A program made the translations under genes and the position numbers. Source: Amycolatopsis acidicola (lineage in GTDB: Bacteria > Actinomycetota > Actinomycetes > Mycobacteriales > Pseudonocardiaceae). Taken from it: a DNA stretch of 53,733 nucleotides. The notes below the pieces were generated by a model. It had not been told where the DNA came from, ran no database searches, and saw only the letters and a list, made by a program, of their open reading frames with translations. Positions 1-6,960 of the stretch are shown one piece after another (the first letter of the stretch is position 1; every line of letters starts with the position of its first letter). The stretch covers positions 1-53,733 of the forward strand of contig NZ_VMNW02000062.1 of NCBI RefSeq assembly GCF_007713735.2. The letters run 5' to 3'.

Positions 1-29
1 CACCCGGGCCCACCCACACCCGCGCCGCA

Positions 30-227
30 AGCCAACCAATCCGCGTCCAGGGCCAACACACCGCCGCCCAGGGCCAACACGCGAACACGAACGGCCAACA
101 CGCCACCGCCGCGGGCCAACACGCCCGCACCGGCATGTTGGCCGCTCCGGTGCGTGTATTGGCCGTTCCGGTGCGTGTGTCGGCTGGCGGCGGGGGTGTG
201 TTGGCCGCCCTCGTTGGTGTGGTGGCC
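30..227. repeat. Symmetric array of 21-bp phased repeats (GGCCAA arm, then TTGGCC arm)
   Basis: GGCCAA or a one-mismatch version occurs at 30, 51, 72, 93 and 114, exactly 21 bp apart. After a 24-bp step, TTGGCC or a near match occurs at 138, 159, 180, 201 and 222, again exactly 21 bp apart. The two five-unit arms form one large imperfect inverted repeat centred near 128. The rest of each unit is also similar (for example GGCCGYYCCGGTG in the right arm). The array lies beyond the 3' end of the EF-G-like gene. Because 21 bp is seven codons, several frames stay open, but the translations are low-complexity repeats and I do not call a gene. A second array is at 49242-49460. Confidence 0.85.
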
Positions 228-269
228 GTTTCCGGGCGCGGGCCGCGGGCCGCAGCGCGGGCCGCGGGG

Positions 270-2393
270 TCAGCCGCCGGTCTTCACCGCTCCTTCTGGC
301 ATCGGGTCGTAGCGGGCGTGCCGTCTCGTGAACGTCGCCGTGCCCGACGTCAGCGAGCGCAGGTCGGTGGCGTACCGGAGCAGCTCCGTGGCCGGCACCT
401 CCGCCCGGATCACCGTGCGCCCGCCGCCCGCGGACTCCGTGCCGAGCACCCGGCCCCGCCGCGAGGACAGGTCGCCCAGCACGTTGCCGAGGTGGTCGTC
501 GGGCAGCCGGACCAGCACCTCGTCCAGCGGCTCCAGCAGCGTGATCCGGCCGTTCGCCGCGGCCTCCTTGAGCGCCAGTGCCCCGGCCATCTGGAACGCC
601 GCGTCGGAGGAGTCGACGCTGTGGGCCTTCCCGTCGACCAGCGTCACGCGCACGTCGACCACCGGATGCCCATCCACGAGGCCCTTTTCGAGCTGGGCCC
701 GCACGCCCTTCTCCACGCTCGGGATGAACTGGTGCGGCACCGCGCCGCCGACGATCTTGTCGACGAACTCGAACCCCGCGCCCCGCTCCAGTGGCTGCAC
801 CTCGATGTCGCACACGGCGTACTGGCCGTGCCCGCCGGACTGCTTCACGTGCCGCCCGTGCCCCTTCGCCGGGGCCGCGAACGTCTCGCGCAGGCTGATC
901 TTGATCGGCTCGGTGTCGACCTCGGCGCCCCCGGCCCGCAGCCGGGACAGCACCACGTCCGCGTGCGCCTCGCCCATGCACCACAGCACGAGCTGGTTCG
1001 TCTCGGCGTTGCGCTCCAGGCGTAGCGTCGGATCGCCCGCCACGAGCCGGGAAAGGTTGCGCGCCAACGTATCCTCGTCACTGCGGTTGTGCGCGACGAT
1101 CGCCACCGGCAGCAACGGCTCGGGCATGCTCCACGGTTTCATCAGCAGCGGTTCGTCCGGAGAGGACACCGTGTCCCCGGTCTCCGCCGAGCCGATCTTC
1201 GTCAGCGCGCACAGGTCGCCCGCCACGCAGTAGGGCACCTCGCGCAGGTTCGCGCCCAGCGGCGAGTACAGGTGCGCGACGCGCTCGTCCGCGTCGTGGT
1301 CTTCGTGGCCGCGCTCGGCGAGCCCGTGCCCGGACACGTGCACCGGCCGCTCGGGACGCAGCGTCCCGGAGAAGACGCGGACCAGTGAAACCCTTCCCAC
1401 ATAAGAATCCACGGCGGTGCGGACGACCTCGGCGGCCAGTGGCCCGTCCGGGTCGGCCGTCAGGCTCGCGTGCGGCGAACCGTCCACCGCGCTCACGTCC
1501 GGCAGCCGGTGCTCCACGGGTGACGGGAACGCCCGCGCCATCCCGTCCAGCACCTCGGCGAGCCCGAGCCCGGTCGTCGCGCACACGGGGATGACCGGGT
1601 GGAACGTGCCGCGCGCGACGGCCGTCTCCAGGTCGGAGATCAGCGTGGCCTCGGAGATCTCCTCACCGGCGAGGTACCGGTCCATCAGGGTTTCGTCCTC
1701 GCTCTCGGCGATGATCCCCTCGATGAGCTCGTTGCGTGCCTCGGTCATCCGGTCCAGGTCCGCCGGGTCCGGGTCGCCGAGCGTGGGCGGGTAGCCCTTC
1801 GAATAGTCGTACAGGCGCTGAGTGATCAGCCCGACGAGCCCGGGCTCGGTCCCGCTCGCGGGCAGGTACAGCGGGAGCACCCCGGCCCCGAACGCCTCCT
1901 GGCAGGCGGCGATCTCGGCGGTCGCGTCCGCGCGGTGGTGGTCGAGCCGGGCGACGACCACCGCGCGCGGCATCCCCACCGCGGCGCATTCCTCCCACAG
2001 CGCGACCGTCGTCTCGTCCACGCCTTCGGCCGCGCACACCACGAACAGCGCGGCGTCGGCGGCGCGCAGGCCGGCCCGCAGTTCGCCCACGAAGTCGGCG
2101 TACCCGGGCGTGTCGATCAGGTTGATCTTGACCCCGTCGTGCAGGACGGGGGCGACGGCGAGGCCCACCGAGCGCTGCTGGCGGACGGCCGCGGGATCGT
2201 GGTCGCAGACCGTGGTGCCCTCCACGACGGAACCGGCCCTGCTCACGGCGCCGGACACGGCGAGCAGGGCCTCGGTGAGGGTGGTCTTGCCGGATCCCGA
2301 CGGGCCGACCAGGACGACGTTGCGCACCTTGCGCGGGTCGTCCACAGCGACCGCGGCCCCGGAATCGCCGTTCCTCACTTGCTTTTCGGCCAT
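270..2393 (-). CDS. fusA2: Elongation factor G-like GTPase (EF-G2 type)
   Basis: A 707-residue translation-factor GTPase with all EF-G domains. The P-loop GPSGSGKTT is at residues 30-38 and switch II reads DTPGY. The usual NKxD guanine-specificity motif is replaced by ARLD. The domain IV stretch with QSGGHGQY, and VDSSDAAF further on, are EF-G hallmarks. The start at 2393 was chosen because the reverse strand carries GGGAGG about 8 nt upstream; a longer frame to 2480 has no comparable site. This matches the actinobacterial second EF-G, for which the M. smegmatis protein was reported to bind guanine nucleotides without normal ribosome-dependent GTPase activity. It is probably not the essential translocase, which sits in the str operon. 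The cellular role is open. Confidence 0.9.
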   Translation of the reverse strand: MAEKQVRNGDSGAAVAVDDPRKVRNVVLVGPSGSGKTTLTEALLAVSGAVSRAGSVVEGTTVCDHDPAAVRQQRSVGLAVAPVLHDGVKINLIDTPGYADFVGELRAGLRAADAALFVVCAAEGVDETTVALWEECAAVGMPRAVVVARLDHHRADATAEIAACQEAFGAGVLPLYLPASGTEPGLVGLITQRLYDYSKGYPPTLGDPDPADLDRMTEARNELIEGIIAESEDETLMDRYLAGEEISEATLISDLETAVARGTFHPVIPVCATTGLGLAEVLDGMARAFPSPVEHRLPDVSAVDGSPHASLTADPDGPLAAEVVRTAVDSYVGRVSLVRVFSGTLRPERPVHVSGHGLAERGHEDHDADERVAHLYSPLGANLREVPYCVAGDLCALTKIGSAETGDTVSSPDEPLLMKPWSMPEPLLPVAIVAHNRSDEDTLARNLSRLVAGDPTLRLERNAETNQLVLWCMGEAHADVVLSRLRAGGAEVDTEPIKISLRETFAAPAKGHGRHVKQSGGHGQYAVCDIEVQPLERGAGFEFVDKIVGGAVPHQFIPSVEKGVRAQLEKGLVDGHPVVDVRVTLVDGKAHSVDSSDAAFQMAGALALKEAAANGRITLLEPLDEVLVRLPDDHLGNVLGDLSSRRGRVLGTESAGGGRTVIRAEVPATELLRYATDLRSLTSGTATFTRRHARYDPMPEGAVKTGG

Positions 2394-2428
2394 CACAGGC
2401 CTCCCGGGACGTCGATGTCGGTAACGGG

Positions 2429-2444
2429 TGTGCCTCCGATCACA
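2429..2444. promoter_or_regulatory. Possible CRP/GlxR-type operator upstream of the EF-G-like gene
   Basis: TGTGCCTCCGATCACA fits the CRP-family pattern TGTGA-N6-TCACA with one mismatch, and the outer bases extend the symmetry (GGTGTG...CACACACC). It lies 36 bp upstream of the EF-G-like start and about 170 bp upstream of pdxS. By position it more likely acts on the EF-G-like gene. Single-site evidence only. Confidence 0.4.
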
Positions 2445-2613
2445 CACCTGTCGGCCACGTGCGGGCAACCCCGCGTCCACCAGGTAACCCGACTGCGCGG
2501 GCCGCCCCGGAAAGTGGCCTTCCGGAATAGGGCCGCATTGGCTCAGGACGCCGGTCCATTCGGACCTAAACTGGAGGTCGCACCTGGTTCGCCCGCTCCG
2601 AAAGGCCTCCGAA

Positions 2614-3528
2614 GTGACCGAAGTTCAGCCCACTGGTTCCCCCGTGCCCGAGCGCGGTACCGCGCGTGTCAAGCGGGGCATGGCCGAGATGCTCAAGGGC
2701 GGGGTGATCATGGACGTGGTCACCGCCGACCAGGCCAAGATCGCCGAGGACGCCGGCGCGGTCGCGGTGATGGCGCTGGAGCGGGTGCCCGCCGACATCC
2801 GTGCCCAGGGCGGCGTCGCGCGGATGAGCGACCCGGACCTGATCGACGGGATCGTCGGCGCGGTGTCCATCCCCGTGATGGCGAAGGCCCGGATCGGGCA
2901 TTTCGTCGAGGCCCGCGTGCTGCAGTCGCTCGGCGTGGACTACATCGACGAGTCCGAGGTGCTCACCCCGGCCGACTACGCCAACCACATCGACAAGTGG
3001 GCCTTCACCGTGCCCTTCGTCTGTGGCGCCACGAATCTCGGCGAGGCGTTGCGGCGCATCAACGAGGGCGCGGCGATGATCCGCTCCAAGGGCGAGGCCG
3101 GCACCGGCGACGTCTCCAACGCGACCACGCACATGCGCAAGATCCGCGGCGAGATCGCGCACCTGACGTCGCTGCCGGAGGACGAGCTGTACGTGGCCGC
3201 GAAGGAGCTGCAGGCGCCGTACGAGCTGGTCCGCGAGGTCGCGGAGAAGGGCAAGCTGCCGGTCGTGCTGTTCACCGCCGGCGGCATCGCGACCCCGGCC
3301 GACGCGGCGATGATGATGCAGCTCGGCGCCGAGGGCGTGTTCGTCGGCTCGGGCATCTTCAAGTCGGGCAACCCGGCCAAACGCGCCGAGGCGATCGTCA
3401 AGGCCACCACCTTCCACGACGACCCGGACGTGATCGCGAAGGTCTCCCGCGGCCTCGGCGAGGCGATGGTCGGCATCAACGTCGACGACGTCCCCGAACC
3501 CCACCGCCTGGCCGAACGCGGCTGGTGA
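2614..3528 (+). CDS. pdxS: Pyridoxal 5'-phosphate synthase, lyase subunit PdxS
   Basis: A 304-residue TIM-barrel subunit of the deoxyxylulose-independent PLP pathway. It condenses ribose 5-phosphate, glyceraldehyde 3-phosphate and ammonia delivered by PdxT. The Schiff-base lysine is K91 in PVMAKARIGH, and the second catalytic lysine is K159 in IRSKGEAGTGD. GSGIFKSGNPAKRA near the C-terminus is the phosphate-binding loop. Length and motifs are canonical. The GTG start at 2614 is the only one upstream of the conserved core. GGTCC-ATTC-GGACC followed by TAAACT (2553-2572) lies just upstream and could be part of the promoter. A strong hairpin separates it from pdxT. Confidence 0.97.
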   Translation: MTEVQPTGSPVPERGTARVKRGMAEMLKGGVIMDVVTADQAKIAEDAGAVAVMALERVPADIRAQGGVARMSDPDLIDGIVGAVSIPVMAKARIGHFVEARVLQSLGVDYIDESEVLTPADYANHIDKWAFTVPFVCGATNLGEALRRINEGAAMIRSKGEAGTGDVSNATTHMRKIRGEIAHLTSLPEDELYVAAKELQAPYELVREVAEKGKLPVVLFTAGGIATPADAAMMMQLGAEGVFVGSGIFKSGNPAKRAEAIVKATTFHDDPDVIAKVSRGLGEAMVGINVDDVPEPHRLAERGW

Positions 3529-3550
3529 CCACAGTCCACCTGATCGAGCC

Positions 3551-3587
3551 GCCGGGTCCCGCCTTCGGAGTGAAGGCGGGACCCGGC
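3551..3587 (+). terminator. Perfect 16-bp hairpin between pdxS and pdxT
   Basis: GCCGGGTCCCGCCTTC, a 5-nt loop (ggagt), then GAAGGCGGGACCCGGC: sixteen perfect base pairs with no T-run. It starts 22 nt after the pdxS stop and ends 20 nt before the pdxT start. It could be a partial terminator or an RNA stability element that lowers pdxT output relative to pdxS. Confidence 0.75.
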
Positions 3588-3607
3588 TCTTACCCGGAAG
3601 AGGACGG

Positions 3608-4225
3608 ATGACGGCGAAACCGGTGATCGGGGTACTCGCCCTGCAGGGTGACGTGCGGGAGCACGCCGCGCTGCTGGAACGGGCCGGGGCCGAACCGCGG
3701 CCGGTTCGCCGGCCCGGCGAGCTGGACGGGCTGCACGGCCTGGTCCTGCCGGGCGGCGAATCCACCACGATGTCGCGCCTGCTCGAGACCTTCGAGCTGC
3801 TGGAACCGCTGCGCGGGCGCATCGCCGGCGGGCTTCCGGTCTATGGTTCTTGTGCGGGGATGATCCTGCTGGCCAGGCAGGTGCTGGACGGCCGCCCGGA
3901 CCAGCGCCAGCTCGACGGGCTCGACGTGATCGTCCGGCGCAACGCGTTCGGGCGGCAGGTCGACTCCTTCGAGGCCGACCTGGACTTCGCGGGCCTGGAA
4001 GGCCCCGCCGTGCACGCCGTCTTCATCCGCGCCCCCTGGGTGGAGAAGGCGGGGGACGGGGTGGAGATACTGGCCAGGGTGCCGGACGCCGCCGGCGCCG
4101 GGGACGCTGCCGCTAGGATCGTCGCGATCCGGCAGGGGCCGGTGCTCGCCACCGCCTTCCACCCGGAGCTCACGGGGGACGAGCGCGTGCACCAGCTGTT
4201 CGTCCGCATGGTGCGTGACGCGTAG
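3608..4225 (+). CDS. pdxT: Pyridoxal 5'-phosphate synthase, glutaminase subunit PdxT
   Basis: A 205-residue class I glutamine amidotransferase that hydrolyses glutamine and channels ammonia to PdxS. The catalytic triad is visible: nucleophile C82 in YGSCAGM, and H185 and E187 in AFHPELTGD. The oxyanion strand LVLPGGESTTM is at about 46-55. The start ATG follows GGAAGAGG at 3597-3604. It pairs with pdxS and is followed by yebC, the same neighbourhood as in mycobacteria. Confidence 0.96.
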   Translation: MTAKPVIGVLALQGDVREHAALLERAGAEPRPVRRPGELDGLHGLVLPGGESTTMSRLLETFELLEPLRGRIAGGLPVYGSCAGMILLARQVLDGRPDQRQLDGLDVIVRRNAFGRQVDSFEADLDFAGLEGPAVHAVFIRAPWVEKAGDGVEILARVPDAAGAGDAAARIVAIRQGPVLATAFHPELTGDERVHQLFVRMVRDA

Positions 4226-4245
4226 AACGATTAGATGGAGGAGAG

Positions 4246-4326
4246 ATGAGCGGCCACTCCCGGTTCGGGGTGTCACAGTGGCCACCACGGGGCCTCCTCA
4301 GCGACGAGAATATGGAGACGAGATGA
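4246..4326 (+). CDS. 26-codon leader ORF overlapping yebC
   Basis: A small ORF beginning MSGHSRFGVSQWPPRG. It has a strong Shine-Dalgarno (GGAGGAG, 4237-4243), better placed than the GGAG before yebC. Its stop TGA (4324-4326) overlaps the yebC ATG (4323-4325), so translation would be coupled. Its first 15 bases are identical to the first 15 of yebC, and a GTGGCCACCAC stretch further in also resembles the yebC start region (GTGGGCCACCAC). It therefore looks like a partial duplication of the yebC 5' end in another frame. Too short to test by coding statistics; translation is inferred. Confidence 0.5.
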   Translation: MSGHSRFGVSQWPPRGLLSDENMETR

Positions 4327-5072
4327 GCGGCCACTCCAAGTGGGCCACCACTAAGCACAAGAAGGCCGCCGTCGATGCCAAGCGTGGCAAGCTGTTCGCG
4401 AGACTGATCAAGAACATCGAGGTCGCCGCGCGGACCGGCGGTGGCGACCCGGACGGCAACCCGACGCTCTACGACGCCATCCAGAAGGCGAAGAAGAACT
4501 CCGTCCCGCAGGACAACATCGAGCGCGCGCGCAAGCGTGGCGGCGGTGAAGAGGCCGGTGGCGCCGACTGGCAGAACATCACGTACGAGGGCTACGGCCC
4601 GAACGGCGTCGCGGTCTTCATCGAGTGCCTCACCGACAACCGCAACCGCGCGGCGTCGGAGGTGCGCACGGCGCTCACCCGCAACGGCGGCTCGCTCGCC
4701 GACCCGGGTTCGGTCGCGTACCTGTTCACCCGCAAGGGCGTGGTGATCATGCCGAAGAACGACCTGTCCGAGGACGACGTCCTGATGGCGGTCCTCGACG
4801 CAGGCGCCGAGGAGGTCAACGATCTCGGCGACCAGTTCGAGATCGTCTCGGAGGCCACGGATCTCGTCGAGGTGCGGAAGGCGCTGCAGGCGGCCGGTTT
4901 CGACTACGAGTCGGCGGACCCGACCTTCCTGCCGTCGGTCAGCGTGCCGCTCGACGCGGACGGCGCGAAGAAGGTCTTCAAGCTGATCGACGCGCTCGAA
5001 GACTGCGACGACGTCCAGAACGTGTATGCGAATTTTGACGTTTCCGACGAGGTCCTCGCCGAAGTCGGCTGA
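4323..5072 (+). CDS. yebC: YebC/PmpR family regulatory or translation factor
   Basis: A 249-residue member of the YebC/PmpR/TACO1 family. The N-terminus MSGHSKWATTKHKKA and the lysine-rich first helix are diagnostic, as is the acidic central domain (SEDDVLMAVLDAGAEEV). Older work treats such proteins as DNA-binding regulators; newer work on TACO1 and YebC2 points to help for ribosomes on proline-rich stretches. The start at 4323 is fixed by the conserved N-terminus; a longer frame to 4215 adds unrelated residues. It follows pdxT and the leader ORF and ends at a strong terminator, so pdxS-pdxT-yebC may be one unit. In many bacteria yebC lies, as here, just ahead of ruvC. Confidence 0.95.
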   Translation: MSGHSKWATTKHKKAAVDAKRGKLFARLIKNIEVAARTGGGDPDGNPTLYDAIQKAKKNSVPQDNIERARKRGGGEEAGGADWQNITYEGYGPNGVAVFIECLTDNRNRAASEVRTALTRNGGSLADPGSVAYLFTRKGVVIMPKNDLSEDDVLMAVLDAGAEEVNDLGDQFEIVSEATDLVEVRKALQAAGFDYESADPTFLPSVSVPLDADGAKKVFKLIDALEDCDDVQNVYANFDVSDEVLAEVG

Positions 5073-5084
5073 CCCACAAGACGG

Positions 5085-5121
5085 AAAAATCCCGGTGTGC
5101 CAAGCACATCGGGATTTTTTT
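5085..5121 (+). terminator. Rho-independent terminator after yebC
   Basis: AAAAATCCCGGTGTGC, loop CAA, then GCACATCGGGATTTTTTT: a 16-bp stem with one mismatch and a seven-T run. It begins 12 nt after the yebC stop. It is the most classical intrinsic terminator in the window. Confidence 0.93.
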
Positions 5122-5159
5122 GCGGGGGAGCCTGGGATCTCGGGCGGCGTTGCGGCAGA

Positions 5160-5684
5160 ATGACCGCCGTGACGACCGAAGCCCTCGCCTCGCAAGAACA
5201 GGAACTGCTCGACTGGATCGTCGCCGAGGCGGAACGGCGGGGCAATGCGGTCATCTCGGTTCCCCGTGACGACAAGGGATCCGGCTACTGCTTCACCGCG
5301 TGCGTGTGGGCGATGCACGAGGTTCCCGAGGCCGTCGTGGTCGGGCTGCCCGAGCAGATGGCGCAGGTCCTGCTCGACGCCTATGTGGACCGTGCGGCCA
5401 CCGGGGACCCGTTCGTCCCCGGCCGCGTGTACGACGATTTCTTCGAGGGCGTTCCGGTCACGTTCGAGCAGGTGCACCCCGGGCACTACCCGGAGTACTT
5501 CGGCAGCGCCTTCCTCGTCTACCCGGACGGCGACTTCCCCGCGGTGCAGATCATCGTCGCCACCCCCGAGGGCCACCACTGGCCGTGGGACGCGGACGCG
5601 CCCGAGGGCTTCGCCGAATGGCAGCCGGTGCTGACCGACAGCGGCAGGCCGGAAAGCTGGACCCCGGGCGTCGACGGTCCATAA
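5160..5684 (+). CDS. DUF4262 domain protein
   Basis: A 174-residue soluble protein that I recognise as DUF4262: an early segment with YCFTACVWAMHEVPEAVVVGL, a central FEGVPVTFEQVHPGHYPEYFGSA-like region, and a C-terminal stretch of aromatic residues (HHWPWD...EWQPVL). The biochemical role of the family is unknown. The ATG at 5160 is preceded by GCGGCAGA; a GTG at 5169 is an alternative. It sits alone between the yebC terminator and ruvC, has no signal peptide or membrane segment, and its base use matches its neighbours. Confidence 0.8.
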   Translation: MTAVTTEALASQEQELLDWIVAEAERRGNAVISVPRDDKGSGYCFTACVWAMHEVPEAVVVGLPEQMAQVLLDAYVDRAATGDPFVPGRVYDDFFEGVPVTFEQVHPGHYPEYFGSAFLVYPDGDFPAVQIIVATPEGHHWPWDADAPEGFAEWQPVLTDSGRPESWTPGVDGP

Positions 5685-5773
5685 AGGACACTCGCGGCCC
5701 CGGCGCGTCCTGCGCCGTCGCGGCCCGCCGGACCGGTAGCCTCCGAACTGGTGTTCGGTGAGGAGGAGATCTG

Positions 5774-6358
5774 GTGCGAGTGCTCGGTGTCGACCCCGGG
5801 CTGACGCGGTGCGGGCTCGGCGTGGTGGACGGCGGCACGGGGCGGAAGGTCAGCTGTGTCGCGGTGGACGTGGTGCGCACCCCGGCGGACGCGTCGCTGG
5901 CGATCCGGCTGCTCGGCATCTCCGACGGCGTCGAGGAATGGCTCGACCGCTACCGGCCCGACGCCGTCGCGGTGGAACGCGTGTTCAGCCAGCACAACGT
6001 GCGCACGGTGATGGGCACGGCGCAGGCCGGGGGAGTGGTCGCGCTCGCGGCCGCCCGGCGCGGGCTGCCGGTCGTGTTCCACACCCCCAGCGAGGTCAAG
6101 GCCGCGGTCACCGGGTCCGGCCGCGCGGACAAGTCGCAGGTCACCGGTATGGTGACGCGATTACTCGGCCTGGTGGAGAAACCGAACCCGGCCGACGCGG
6201 CGGACGCGCTGGCGCTGGCCATCTGTCACCTGTGGCGCGAGCCGATGCGGCAGCGCCTCGCGGAGGCCGAAGCGAGGGCGGCGGAACTCGCCCGGAAGCA
6301 CCGGGCCCGGCTGGCCGCTGCGGCGAAGACGGCGAAAACGAAGGGAGCGGCCCGATGA
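5774..6358 (+). CDS. ruvC: Crossover junction endodeoxyribonuclease RuvC
   Basis: A 194-residue RNase H-fold resolvase that cuts Holliday junctions symmetrically together with RuvAB. The four acidic metal ligands are present: D7 (LGVDPGL), E68 (AVERVF), D141 and D144 (NPADAADALALA). An alanine- and lysine-rich C-terminal tail beyond about residue 155 is typical of actinobacterial RuvC. The GTG start follows GAGGAGAT (5761-5768). Its stop overlaps the ruvA start by 3 nt in ATGA, which indicates coupled translation. Confidence 0.97.
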   Translation: MRVLGVDPGLTRCGLGVVDGGTGRKVSCVAVDVVRTPADASLAIRLLGISDGVEEWLDRYRPDAVAVERVFSQHNVRTVMGTAQAGGVVALAAARRGLPVVFHTPSEVKAAVTGSGRADKSQVTGMVTRLLGLVEKPNPADAADALALAICHLWREPMRQRLAEAEARAAELARKHRARLAAAAKTAKTKGAAR

Positions 6359-6951
6359 TCTCGTCGGTGCACGGCGAAGTGCTGTCGGTCGGGCTGGACC
6401 ACGTGGTCGTCGAGGTCGGCGGGGTGGGCTTCGCGGTACAGGCCACGCCCGCCACCCTGGCCACGCTGCGCCGCGGCGAACGCACCCGGCTGCACACCGC
6501 GCTGGTCGTCCGCGAGGATTCGCTGACCCTGTTCGGGTTCGCCGACGCGGAGGCCCGCGAGCTCTTTCTGTTGCTGCAGACCGTTTCCGGCATCGGCCCG
6601 CGGCTCGCGCTGGCGGCGCTGGCGGTGCTCGAACCGGACAAGCTGCGCACCGCGCTCGCCGAAGGCAACATCACCGTGCTCACCCAGGTTCCCGGCATCG
6701 GCCGCAAGGGCGCGGAACGGCTCAGCCTCGAGCTGCGGGACAAGGTCACCGCCGTCGCGGGCACGAGCGGGGAAGCGCTGCCCGTGGCCGGTTCCGCCGT
6801 GCGAGCCGAGGTCGTGGAAGCGCTTACCGGGCTGGGCTTCGCGGCCAAACAGGCCGAGCAGGCGGTGGAAAAGGTGCTGGCCGACGCCGGGGAGGCCGAC
6901 ACGCCCACGGTGCTGCGCGCCGCGCTGACCACCCTCGGCCGCAAGCGGTAG
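6355..6951 (+). CDS. ruvA: Holliday junction branch migration protein RuvA
   Basis: A 198-residue DNA-junction-binding subunit. Domain I is an OB-fold beginning MISSVHGEVLSV. Domain II has two helix-hairpin-helix motifs, VSGIGPRLALAAL and VPGIGRKGAERL. Domain III at the C-terminus (VVEALTGLGFAAKQAEQAV) contacts RuvB. The ATG at 6355 overlaps the ruvC stop; the open frame extending upstream lies within ruvC and is not real. The ruvC-ruvA-ruvB order is the usual one. Confidence 0.97.
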   Translation: MISSVHGEVLSVGLDHVVVEVGGVGFAVQATPATLATLRRGERTRLHTALVVREDSLTLFGFADAEARELFLLLQTVSGIGPRLALAALAVLEPDKLRTALAEGNITVLTQVPGIGRKGAERLSLELRDKVTAVAGTSGEALPVAGSAVRAEVVEALTGLGFAAKQAEQAVEKVLADAGEADTPTVLRAALTTLGRKR

Positions 6952-6960
6952 GGCCACGGC

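Noticed and set aside
30..227. CRISPR array
   Set aside because: The 21-bp units are degenerate throughout with no constant-length unique spacers, and no cas genes are present.
2484..2613. PLP or other riboswitch upstream of pdxS
   Set aside because: Only a short GGTCC/GGACC hairpin is present; no known riboswitch core is visible in this 130-bp region.
1599..3611. A 670-codon plus-strand frame across the EF-G-like and pdxS genes
   Set aside because: It crosses a divergent promoter region and two strongly conserved genes in other frames.
4246..4340. Frameshift or sequencing error in yebC
   Set aside because: The second copy of the start gives a complete, intact YebC, so the first copy is a separate duplicated segment.
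4215..5072. Longer YebC starting at 4215
   Set aside because: The extra 36 residues are unlike the family, whose N-terminus MSGHSKWATTKHKKA begins at 4323.
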